A DNA stretch of 7,194 bases. It comes from an uncultured Lachnospiraceae bacterium (GTDB taxonomy: Bacteria; Bacillota; Clostridia; Lachnospirales; Lachnospiraceae). The stretch spans positions 1-7,194 of the forward strand of contig CAJUCG010000181.1 in assembly GCA_910585065.1 (NCBI GenBank). The letters are read 5' to 3'. Position numbers and translations under genes: made by a program. Each line of letters opens with the position of its first letter. Within the stretch, counting starts at the first letter, position 1. A model generated the notes under the pieces. That model was given only the letters and a program-made list of their open reading frames with translations. It was not told where the DNA came from and searched no databases. This document shows, in pieces, positions 1 to 5,707 of this stretch.

Positions 1-12
1 GCCGATAAAATC

Positions 13-513
13 ATGATAAAAATAGGAAATATTAAAGAATTAAATTTTATTATTACTTGGAGATTGCTGTATAAGGGAATTTTGCAGAAACAGCTTACAG
101 TAAAGGATATTGTAGAATATGCAATTGAACAACTTCAAAAGGGTAATGACAAAATAAAAATATGTGAATTGGCAGGGAGTGACGGTGATACAAATGATAT
201 ACTAGATATTATGTATGACTTAGCTAATGAAGAAAATAGCCAAGATGAACTCGAAAATAGAAAATTACGTGCTGTTTTATTAAGCAGACACTTAAAGCAG
301 AAAAATAATAATTGCATTGATGGACTGATGGAACTTACAGATTTATGGATTGAATTAGGTTGTTCGAACGACTCTCCGCATATTATTCAGGGCAAGGACA
401 ACCAAATAAATCCAATAGAGTATTATACAGATGATAACTATAATTATCTTTTCAAAAGAAATGAGGAATGGCTAAAAAGAGAGATTGATTTTATATTAAC
501 TTATCAAAAATAA
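13..513 (+). CDS. DUF2247-like protein, putative immunity protein
   Basis: A 166-residue soluble protein with no signal peptide or membrane segment. The N-terminus (NFIITWRLLYKGILQKQLT, residues 11-29) followed by a short helical stretch (VKDIVEYAIEQL) is the pattern I associate with the DUF2247 family, whose members have a similar length. That match is from memory and not checked. DUF2247 has no established biochemical role. An immunity role is inferred from context: it is the first of several small AT-rich genes separated by Rhs debris. The start is uncertain, because the frame is open to the window edge and the 12 bases before the ATG hold no Shine-Dalgarno sequence. The real start or its ribosome binding site may lie outside. 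The stop codon (511-513) abuts an Rhs repeat fragment, as if that junction were a recombination point. Confidence 0.55.
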   Translation: MIKIGNIKELNFIITWRLLYKGILQKQLTVKDIVEYAIEQLQKGNDKIKICELAGSDGDTNDILDIMYDLANEENSQDELENRKLRAVLLSRHLKQKNNNCIDGLMELTDLWIELGCSNDSPHIIQGKDNQINPIEYYTDDNYNYLFKRNEEWLKREIDFILTYQK

Positions 514-515
514 GA

Positions 516-608
516 AATGAACTGATTGCGGAGAGCAAAACATCGGATGAAACACTTGCCATTAAAACCAAAAAGGAGTATAGTACCTGTGAGGGAATTC
601 AACTTTAG
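516..608 (+). pseudogene. Rhs/YD-repeat core fragment, copy A
   Basis: Reading from 516 gives NELIAESKTSDETLAIKTKK followed by EYSTCEGIQL and a stop at 606-608. It has no start codon. It is about 85% identical over 72 bases to 3195-3266, where the preceding residues LYDTVGN show the Rhs/YD-repeat signature (YDxxGN). The signature itself is missing here because the fragment begins directly after the stop of the preceding gene. Rhs proteins are large surface or secreted toxin carriers with a conserved core and a variable C-terminal toxin tip. This piece is not expected to be translated and is most simply a relic of tip exchange. Confidence 0.6.
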
Positions 609-739
609 AATAGGTTTACGGGGCTGTCTAAAGACTGCTCCACTACTACCTCTCGAAATTGCGAAATACATTTATAGAATGTAAAATAGAAACCAAAATA
701 TAATCTTATCGGTCATTTTTATAGAAAGAGGAATTTATA

Positions 740-1288
740 GTGATGGACGTTGGCTATTATTACCAAATATTAGATATTGGTATACTATATGAGAAGGGAG
801 GAAAGAGAGGAAATAAATGGAAAATAGGTGAAAGGAAACGTCTTGGCGAAGAAATTTTGTTTTGGATGAGTTTATTAGAATTTATTTTTGCTGAAGAAAA
901 TGGGTTTGAATGTTCTAATAAATTATTTAAAGAACTGGAAATATTATGCAAAAAATATAAATTTCCGAATTATCAACGAGTACTAGAAAAAAAAGAGGAA
1001 TTAATAAGTAATAATTATACTTTTAAAAGAAACAAAAAGGAAGAAGCGAATATTTGCAGTTTGATGAGAACTTTATTTTTAGAAATGCAAAAAAATTTAT
1101 ATATTTATAAAAATAAAGTAGAAGTCTACCATATACTAACCATTTTGCATAACCTTCCAAAAGCAATGCATGGAAAAAATATTTTAAATGAAAACAGTAA
1201 TTTAGTTTCTTACAATGATGCGTTATTATATACAAAAGAAATTATGGACGAAAAAAGAAAAAATGAATATGCAAGATACTTTATTTAA
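740..1288 (+). CDS. Hypothetical lysine-rich protein, possible immunity protein
   Basis: I do not recognise the family. The product is 182 residues, very rich in Lys, Glu, Asn, Ile and Tyr, predicted largely helical, with no export signal and no convincing membrane helix. The reading frame begins with GTG at 740, eight bases after an AGAGG-like ribosome binding site (727-731); the ATG at 743 is an equally possible start. A TATAAT at 699-704 could be a -10 box but lacks a clear -35. Base composition is very AT-rich compared with the Rhs pieces on either side. Parts of residues 111-118 (TLFLEMQK) and of the segment around residues 160-168 (ALLYTKEIM) recur in the broken stretch 2907-3123. The family therefore seems to occur twice here, once intact and once decayed. 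An immunity role is inferred from position only. Confidence 0.6.
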   Translation: MMDVGYYYQILDIGILYEKGGKRGNKWKIGERKRLGEEILFWMSLLEFIFAEENGFECSNKLFKELEILCKKYKFPNYQRVLEKKEELISNNYTFKRNKKEEANICSLMRTLFLEMQKNLYIYKNKVEVYHILTILHNLPKAMHGKNILNENSNLVSYNDALLYTKEIMDEKRKNEYARYFI

Positions 1289-1462
1289 ATTTATAATATC
1301 ATATATAAATATATTGAAATAATAAAACAAAAAATAAAAAATATGTTTTGATTACAGATAATTTTTGATTACCAAAAAAGAAAACACTCTATATTACTTA
1401 AATGTCTGTGAAATAATATAGCTGTATGTTTTTGACAAAAAATATTTGCACTTACAAAATAA

Positions 1463-2022
1463 ATGCGCCGCTATACCTACTGCGCGAATAATCCACTGCG
1501 CTACACTAACCCGGATGGGCATTTCTTCGGCGCGCTCTTCTGCTTCATTACGGGTGCTGTCGTTGGTGTGGTTACCGAATATTTAACGCAGAAATTCATT
1601 AAAAAGCGCGGCAGGATCAATGTCAAAGCAATCGTCTGTGAAGGTGTAGTCGGCGGTGTTATCTCGGTAATTGGCAGGATTGGCGGAGCTGCAAAAAGGC
1701 AGAGAAAACGGCAAAGGCAGCAAAGAGTGCGAAAACCGTTGTCAAATCTGCGATAAAAACTGGAGTAAAAGAAGCCACGGGCAGTTTTATCGAGGATGTA
1801 GGCTATCAGGTCTTTGCAGAAGACAGATCACTGGTGGAGGTAGACTACGGACAGGCAGTAAAAGCAGGAGCAAACTCTGGCATAAATGCGATAGTTGGCG
1901 AACTGGACGATACATGGAGTTATCAAGCAGTAAGAAAATCAAAACTCTGGCGAGAAGTAATGGAATTATCAAACGAGATAAAGTCTATGCTTTACTATAT
2001 TGATAGAAAATTTTATGGATAA
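1463..2022 (+). pseudogene. Rhs core end and pretoxin tip, frameshifted (tip 1)
   Basis: The first codons read RRYTYCANNPLRYTNPDGH, the conserved end of the Rhs-associated core (RYxYxxNNPxxYxDPxG), after which Rhs toxins diverge. A glycine- and alanine-rich hydrophobic stretch follows (GALFCFITGAVVGVVTEYL, then VVGGVISVIGRIGGAA), typical of the linker before a toxin domain. The frame is lost at GCAAAAAG (1691-1698). Stepping back one base continues sensibly as KKAEKTAKAAKSAKTVV, then FIEDVGYQVFAEDRSLVEVD, GANSGINAIVGELDDTW and a tail ending in YYIDRKFYG with stop at 2020-2022. The ATG at 1463 is probably fortuitous, since it lies inside the core and has no good ribosome binding site. No recognisable toxin domain remains after GELDD, so the toxin itself seems deleted. 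Composition changes sharply to higher GC at 1463, marking a junction. Confidence 0.75.
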
Positions 2023-2063
2023 GTTTCAAGTACAGCAGTAAATAATTCAAATATTAATTTAGA

Positions 2064-2111
2064 GTTCACACCACCTATACGTATAATCCTCTTGACAGCC
2101 TGCTTACATAG
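2064..2111 (+). pseudogene. Rhs repeat scrap with YTYN motif
   Basis: Reading from 2064 gives VHTTYTYNPLDSLLT and a TAG stop (2109-2111). TYTYNxLDxL is a common Rhs/YD-repeat motif. The piece has no start codon and is only 15 codons long, so the assignment rests on the motif and on its place between other Rhs fragments. It lies just upstream of, and in frame with, the first part of the toxin-tail remnant that follows. Confidence 0.45.
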
Positions 2112-2376
2112 ATGACTTACGATGCAGAAATAAGAGAAGTGCCTACCATAAACTATACCTAGATTAATAAGTGGTGCTGATTTGGAATTTTATATACATG
2201 AGCTATATGAGTCTAATAAGACGAAGAATGGTATGGGTTACCGTAAAGCCCACGGAGCAGCTAAAGTATATTATAATGCAGTAGAATTCAATTTTTATCA
2301 TCCTGAAGTGATAAAACAAAATCCGGAGTTATTTAGTAAAGTCTGGCTTGAATTCTGGGGCATAGAAAGGGATTAG
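2112..2376 (+). pseudogene. C-terminal remnant of an Rhs toxin tip
   Basis: The segment reads MTYDAEIREVPTINYT and stops at 2160. One base forward (+1) the frame continues as RLISGADLEFYIHELYES, then GMGYRKAHGAAKVYYNAVEF, FYHPEVIKQNPELFSK and VWLEFWGIERD, ending with TAG at 2374-2376. I recall SGADLEFYxHEL followed by a helix with HxxA, then YHPxVI and FWGI, as the C-terminal end of Rhs-family proteins in Firmicutes, but I cannot name the toxin family or its activity. A translated form might start at TTG 2182, but no ribosome binding site supports that. The next gene starts two bases after the stop, the usual spacing of a toxin with its immunity gene. The upstream part of the toxin domain is missing, so it is probably inactive. 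Confidence 0.6.
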
Positions 2377-2378
2377 AT

Positions 2379-2906
2379 ATGTTATTATTCCAAAATAATA
2401 ATGAATATAAAGTAGTATGTATATGGAAAGATGAAGTGCCATTTAAATATGTAGGTCAGAATGCTCTGCATTTGAGTGTAGAATCCGGGGATATCAATTG
2501 GTATATTGGGACAATTTGTATTGAAGTGCAATTGCATCCTCGTTATGTTAGCAATTATGCAATGGTGTGTATGAAGTACATAAGGAATAAAAAAAATGAA
2601 ACAGATATAATTATTAATTTTGGAGGAAACGATCGTTTCTTTAAATCGCAAGTATTGCCCTTTAACAAAGAAGTAACCATTGGATTAAATAAAGAATTTG
2701 CAGATGCAATCGATGAGTTTTTTAAAGAATACCCATTATGTAAATTACCTAGTGGTACTATAGAAATATTAGGTGGAGCATTTGACGAGGTAGGATCAAG
2801 TAATTTTGCATTTAAAAAAGTGATGAATATGCTGTTGTTTATATTTCAGCACATTGATGAATTTGACGAGGATAAATTACAATGTGAATTATTAAAACTT
2901 ATATAA
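2379..2906 (+). CDS. Putative immunity protein with EF-G domain IV-like C-terminal half
   Basis: A 175-residue soluble protein. The ATG lies eight bases after AAAGG and two bases after the stop of the toxin-tail remnant, so the two look like a translationally coupled toxin-immunity pair. Residues about 99-155 recall domain IV of translation elongation factor G and the TetM/TetO ribosome-protection proteins: a segment NKEFADAIDEFF corresponds to their conserved helix, then GTIEILGGAFDEVGSSNFAF (residues 126-145) resembles the EF-G pattern DGSYHxVDSSExAFK. No GTPase motifs are present and the length is far below that of EF-G, so this is not a translation factor. It may be an immunity protein of the same alpha/beta fold. 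The similarity is read by eye; the immunity role is inferred from coupling and context. Confidence 0.65.
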   Translation: MLLFQNNNEYKVVCIWKDEVPFKYVGQNALHLSVESGDINWYIGTICIEVQLHPRYVSNYAMVCMKYIRNKKNETDIIINFGGNDRFFKSQVLPFNKEVTIGLNKEFADAIDEFFKEYPLCKLPSGTIEILGGAFDEVGSSNFAFKKVMNMLLFIFQHIDEFDEDKLQCELLKLI

Positions 2907-3123
2907 ACTTTGTTTTTGGAAATGCAAAAATTTTTTATCGAGGTAAGTATCCCTATGATCTTCACCCGAGAAATGGAGAGGTTTCCCAATCTAAGATTTT
3001 GGAGAGAGTCTATAAACACTACTGTACTTATAATATAGGAGATAAATTATGGAAGATAATAAAATTGCACAAGTAAATGCGTTATTATATGATTGCACAA
3101 AAAAAGAAATTATTAACGGGTAA
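2907..3123 (+). pseudogene. Decayed copy related to the 740-1288 gene
   Basis: Positions 2907-2930 encode TLFLEMQK and match 1070-1093 at 22 of 24 bases. Both differences are Leu-to-Leu third-base changes, so the match is best explained by a shared coding ancestry. Further on, an ATG at 3049 with AGGAG at 3037-3041 (seven-base spacer) opens a 24-codon frame, MEDNKIAQVNALLY followed by DCTKKEIING and a stop at 3121-3123. Its ALLY...TKKEII resembles ALLYTKEIM near the end of the intact gene, including the shared bases GCGTTATTATAT. Between these, another frame reads RGKYPYDLHPRNGEVS, which I cannot assign. The stretch is mosaic, with no long open frame. The 24-codon frame could be translated but is more likely a truncated gene start. 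Confidence 0.45.
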
Positions 3124-3164
3124 GTGTGATATGATCGAAAATAAAGATAAATTAGAATAAATAA

Positions 3165-3416
3165 CACTCGTTCCATCTCTATGATACCGTCGGAAATAAA
3201 CTGGTTGCGGAGATCAAAACATCGGATGAAACGCTTGGCACCAAAACAAAAAAGGAATATAATATCCGCAGAGAAATAATTTACACCGTATTCCGAAGCA
3301 TTTCAAGTGGAGTATTGCTAAGCACACGCGATAGCAAGACAAAATGGGATTATTATATTGATTTGAAATCAGAAATACCAGAATTTTATAGACAATGGAA
3401 ACTTAGCGTGATATAA
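3165..3416 (+). pseudogene. Rhs/YD-repeat core fragment, copy B
   Basis: An 83-codon open stretch without a start codon. It begins HSFHLYDTVGNKLVAEIKT, a clear YD-repeat signature, and continues SDETLGTKTKKEYNIRRE. Bases 3195-3266 are about 85% identical to 516-587. After about 3285 the Rhs character ends and the frame reads FRSISSGVLLSTRDSKTK, then WDYYIDLKSEIPEFYRQW before the TAA at 3414-3416. That second half looks like the C-terminal end of some other protein joined to the Rhs piece, and I do not recognise it. As no ribosome binding site or start is present, this is debris from recombination, not a working gene. Confidence 0.6.
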
Positions 3417-3497
3417 TTTATGCAATCAATTGAAATAAGAAGATTAAAATTCCAGTCAATTGCCAGACACTAAAATTATGAGAGGAGGAGAGGTTAA

Positions 3498-3983
3498 ATG
3501 CAAAACAATGAACAATACAAAGAAGAAATGATTGAGTTATTGACTACGGTATCAGAGGTAATATGGAGTGGCGGATTCTTGCTCTTAGATATGATGCACA
3601 GAGGATATTTGGATGAGATGTTGACGGAAGATGATGAGGAATATAATAAAAAGATTGAAATATTGAAAAGACACAGAGACTTGCTGGCGGGCGATTTATT
3701 CGGGGAACTGACATTTATCGTTATAACAGCAAGACAGAACATGGAAAAACTGATCAGCCTGATTTCTGCGAATGAAGATGATTCTATTGTCGAACTCATC
3801 AAGGAAGCTTTTGTCATGTATTCGAACCATTACCGTCCATGGGAAGTAAAATTTTCACTGGAAAAGACGATTGGTAAGAATGTCTCAATTGAAAAAATTT
3901 TCTTAACCCATTTTTTAAAAGAAAATGAAAGATATTCCGAGTGCCTCGGCAGGTATTCGGAAGAAGGGCATTGTGATGGTTGA
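3498..3983 (+). CDS. Hypothetical helical protein, possible immunity protein
   Basis: I do not recognise this 161-residue protein. The start is well supported: ATG follows AGGAGG (3483-3488) by nine bases. It is predicted mostly helical, with an acidic stretch LTEDDEEYNKKIEILKRH around residues 42-59 and an amphipathic helix GDLFGELTFIVITARQNMEK at about 65-84. There is no signal peptide, membrane segment or recognisable catalytic motif. Its stop overlaps a possible start (ATGGTTGA, 3976-3983) of a truncated acetyltransferase, suggesting the two were once an operon. It sits between Rhs fragments like the other small genes here, so immunity is a contextual guess. It could equally be an ordinary accessory gene carried in with the acetyltransferase. 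Confidence 0.6.
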   Translation: MQNNEQYKEEMIELLTTVSEVIWSGGFLLLDMMHRGYLDEMLTEDDEEYNKKIEILKRHRDLLAGDLFGELTFIVITARQNMEKLISLISANEDDSIVELIKEAFVMYSNHYRPWEVKFSLEKTIGKNVSIEKIFLTHFLKENERYSECLGRYSEEGHCDG

Positions 3984-4119
3984 AAAGTTAAACCGGGACT
4001 TGTGGGAAAAGCCTATGGAAATAAGGGAATATACAGAATACAATGAAAAGGAGATAGTTCGTCTATATATCAAAGTGGGTTGGACAGCCTATACTGATAA
4101 TTTGTTTATACTTCCATAA
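3976..4119 (+). pseudogene. Truncated GNAT acetyltransferase, N-terminal fragment
   Basis: The frame from ATG 3976, or more likely from ATG 4015, encodes MEIREYTEYNEKEIVRLYIK followed by VGWTAYTDN. This is the standard opening of a class of small GNAT N-acetyltransferases (IREYxxxxxxxIxxLYxxVGWTxYxxD). Members are normally about 135-150 residues. Only about 30 are left here, and the acetyl-CoA binding motif (Q/RxxGxG/A) is absent. The homology ends around 4106, and by 4119 the sequence has changed into an Rhs tip in another frame, so the gene was cut by insertion or recombination. The frame stays open upstream of 3976, but the bases there belong to the preceding gene. Confidence 0.65.
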
Positions 4120-4550
4120 GCGCGAGGATTGACGAACTGGACGATGCATTCAGTTCAAAAAGGCAGCTTAGTGCCGCAAACCAGAAAAAGGCAAGCCAGA
4201 CGGTGGGAAGTACGTTTTCGGAGAGTACAACAGGAAAAATTGCAAAAAGAATTTTACTGTTGGTAATAATACAGCTATCAATAAAATTTCGAAAGTTGAT
4301 AAGATTAAGGGCGAAGCAAGCCCTAAAGGATTAATAGGACATACGTTTGAAGACTACTTAACAAATACTAAAAGGATGTATAATTCAAAAAAGCAAGTTG
4401 AATATCTGCTTGTAGATGATAATAAATACACCTTAACCCCCGATTTCTGAGGGATATCCAAATACTAATAAAGGGTCATATATAAAAATTGAACATCAAA
4501 AAAATAGCGGGATAGTGACTGATAAACATTATATCAAGGGGGGGAAAATT
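4119..4550 (+). pseudogene. Rhs pretoxin and toxin tip, multiply frameshifted (tip 2)
   Basis: Without any start codon the frame reads SARIDELDDAFSSKRQLSAA, then QTVGSTFSESTTGKIAK, typical of an Rhs pretoxin linker. At GCAAAAAG (4242-4249) a one-base step back restores FTVGNNTAINKISKVDKIKG and EASPKGLIGHTFEDYLTNT. The KGLxGHxFEDYL stretch recalls the start of restriction-endonuclease-like toxin domains of polymorphic toxins, though the later catalytic part is not recognisable. That frame ends with TGA at 4448-4450. A +1 step at the C5 run (4437-4441) would continue it as ISEGYPNTNKGSYIKIEHQK and TDKHYIKGG, running into the next gene. Three segments in two frames show a broken gene. Its 5' end is joined directly to the acetyltransferase fragment. 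Confidence 0.65.
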
Positions 4551-4556
4551 ATTATC

Positions 4557-4982
4557 ATGGGTATTATGGCAAGTAATATATCCTGGGATGAATTTAACCA
4601 TCAACTAAAGGAAGCTTTTAACATAAAAATGAAATATGTGGATGATTTATATTTTAATGTTATAAAACGATTCGATGTAGGGGGAGAATTCGTTAAGTTA
4701 AACGATATGGAATCCTTAGATTGCTTACAACATATGCGTGAGATGAATGGAGAACTTTGTGTGATCACCGATTATTGTTACAAAAAGAAATGTGGACCGT
4801 TTATTGTTGATGCAAGCGAAATAAATAATTTCGTAAAGGATTTTTATGCTGAATATGGCGAAGTCTTTTGTTCAACTGACATAATTATTATCAGTTTTGC
4901 AGAGAAGTTAATCTGGGTGCTGTTTCATGAAGGAATATGTTGGTTGAGCGAGGGGAAGCTTACTTTCAAAAAACTTAAATAA
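4557..4982 (+). CDS. Putative immunity protein
   Basis: A 141-residue soluble protein; family not recognised. The frame is open further upstream (GTG at 4515), but those codons look like the tail of the toxin tip, so I place the start at ATG 4557, twelve bases after a G-rich site (AAGGGGGGG, 4536-4544). ATG 4566 is the alternative. The C-terminal half carries NNFVKDFYAEYGEVFCSTD (residues 90-108), then IIIISFAEKLIWVLFHEGI (109-127), an alternating beta-hairpin-like pattern seen in many small contact-dependent immunity proteins. Five cysteines and no export signal fit a cytosolic location. It lies directly behind a toxin-tip remnant, the usual place for its immunity partner. The role is inferred from this position. 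Confidence 0.65.
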   Translation: MGIMASNISWDEFNHQLKEAFNIKMKYVDDLYFNVIKRFDVGGEFVKLNDMESLDCLQHMREMNGELCVITDYCYKKKCGPFIVDASEINNFVKDFYAEYGEVFCSTDIIIISFAEKLIWVLFHEGICWLSEGKLTFKKLK

Positions 4983-5054
4983 TATTACAAAGGGAAATTT
5001 TTTAAAAAGAATCAATCAAAACGACATTGATTTCTCCTGATCACTCAAAATTTA

Positions 5055-5083
5055 TTGTAACCATCAGCTCCCTATTATATAAT
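5055..5083 (+). promoter_or_regulatory. Putative sigma-A promoter
   Basis: A -35-like TTGTAA (5055-5060; four of six consensus bases) is separated by 17 bases from a perfect TATAAT (5078-5083). Transcription would start near 5090 and run rightward toward the convergent kinase block. The spacer contains the left arm of a long inverted repeat, so a protein bound there could block RNA polymerase. The only frame it would obviously serve is the 33-codon one at 5118. Confidence 0.45.
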
Positions 5084-5125
5084 GAAATTGTCAAAATCAG
5101 TTTACCAAAGGGAGCTGATGATTAC
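5057..5125. repeat. Inverted repeat, 17-bp arms with one mismatch
   Basis: GTAACCATCAGCTCCCT (5057-5073) is the reverse complement of AGGGAGCTGATGATTAC (5109-5125) except at one position; the inner 12 bases pair perfectly. The arms are 35 bases apart. The left arm overlaps the -35 end and spacer of a good promoter, so it would not be in that promoter's transcript. The right arm covers AAGGGAG and the ATG of a short frame. No T-run follows, which argues against a terminator. It may be a paired operator or the ends of a small lost element. Confidence 0.7.
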
Positions 5126-5219
5126 CTGCTGCCAAGATATTTTGAAAAATATCTCTCCTCTTCGATTTATCCCCGTGGAATATTGTTCTAAGGCACCCTG
5201 TAATATTCGGGTATGTTAA
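5118..5219 (+). CDS. Possible 33-residue cysteine-rich small protein
   Basis: The ATG at 5118 follows AAGGGAG by three bases, a tight spacing, and opens a 33-codon frame beginning MITCCQDILKNISPLRFIPV and ending CSKAPCNIRVC. It has five cysteines. A good promoter lies upstream. I recognise no family. It could be a real small protein, the start of a lost transposase, or chance. Confidence 0.2.
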   Translation: MITCCQDILKNISPLRFIPVEYCSKAPCNIRVC

Positions 5220-5380
5220 TTTCTTTCCCGTTTCATTAGTTAAATCGGCAAACTATCCCTCACACACAACGTCCCCCAACCCTCATATGTCAAGTTAATG
5301 TTTATTACTTTTATGTCCTAATCTAACCAGAAACCGCATGATTTTATTGGGCTGATGGTATATTACTGCTTTTCTTTTTG

Positions 5381-5410
5381 CATTAACAAGAAATTAATGT
5401 TGATTTTTTT
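5381..5410 (+). terminator. Weak possible terminator
   Basis: CATTAA (5381-5386) can pair with TTAATG (5394-5399) over a seven-base loop, and seven T residues follow at 5404-5410. The stem is short and wholly A-T except for its end pair, so it would be weak. It would end transcripts from the left before they reach the convergent kinase block. Confidence 0.2.
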
Positions 5411-5473
5411 CATCTTCAAATTCCCGCTCGGTTTAACGGTACAATAATCCAAAAGCCATCTTTCTCCACCTGT

Positions 5474-5707
5474 TCAGACCCTTGACCGACCGTTTCCCTC
5501 CGTTCTGACCCTGCCTTCGTCCGAAAGTTCAGAGAGAAGTATCCTCACCCTTGCAGAGCTAAGCCTGATATCCCCCGCTATGTCCGCCGCCTTGCTGCTC
5601 CCTTCCCTTTTGAGGCAACGAATGAGCTGCTGCCTGTTTTCGGCAGTCTTTGCCATTTGTCCGTTCCTGCCCATTTTTTCCGCTTGATCATTCCACATCT
5701 TTCCCAC
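5474..5707 (-). CDS. Winged-helix DNA-binding protein, partner of the HipA-like kinase
   Basis: A 77-residue basic protein. Residues about 22-77 form a winged-helix fold: helix ENRQQLIRCLKREG, then SSKAADIAGDI, a recognition helix SSARVRILLSELSDEG and a wing RVRTEGNGRSRV. This resembles the wHTH at the C-terminus of AlbA/Fic-type regulators and small MarR- or ArsR-like repressors. The ATG at 5707 overlaps the kinase gene by 20 bases; an internal ATG at 5656, with AGGA upstream, is a good alternative and would leave just the domain. Coupling to the kinase suggests a shared role, perhaps as autorepressor or antidote. Classical HipB lies upstream of HipA and is a Cro-type HTH, so this is a different arrangement. 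The protein ends abruptly within the wing, and a shifted frame beyond the stop reads EQVEKDGFWIIVPLN, so a C-terminal frameshift is possible. Confidence 0.7.
   Translation of the reverse strand: MGKMWNDQAEKMGRNGQMAKTAENRQQLIRCLKREGSSKAADIAGDIRLSSARVRILLSELSDEGRVRTEGNGRSRV

Larger units (their letters stand above)
4983..5473 (+). other. Intergenic region between the Rhs debris and the kinase block
   Basis: No substantial gene is supported on either strand. The left part holds a promoter and a long inverted repeat, listed separately. The middle (about 5220-5340) shows nothing I can assign. The right part contains a weak hairpin with a T-run. Just beyond the stop of the winged-helix gene, the minus strand reads EQVEKDGFWIIVPLN in a shifted frame. 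That could be a lost extension of that protein. The region is where the + strand immunity cluster and the - strand kinase block converge. Confidence 0.5.

Noticed and set aside
135..317. A - strand 60-codon frame inside the first gene
   Set aside because: Serine/phenylalanine-rich antisense translation with no motif or start signal.
1432..1460. TTGACA followed by TACAAA-like bases before tip 1
   Set aside because: The -10 match and spacing are poor in a very AT-rich stretch, and the frame downstream is a fragment without a proper start.
1671..2003. A 110-codon + strand frame through tip 1
   Set aside because: Its translation (Lys/Arg/Gly/Cys-rich) is not Rhs-like; the other two frames join at one A-run to give a coherent Rhs pretoxin sequence.
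3494..3817. A 107-codon - strand frame opposite the 3498-3983 gene
   Set aside because: Serine- and isoleucine-rich low-complexity translation, no ribosome binding site; the + strand gene has a strong AGGAGG.
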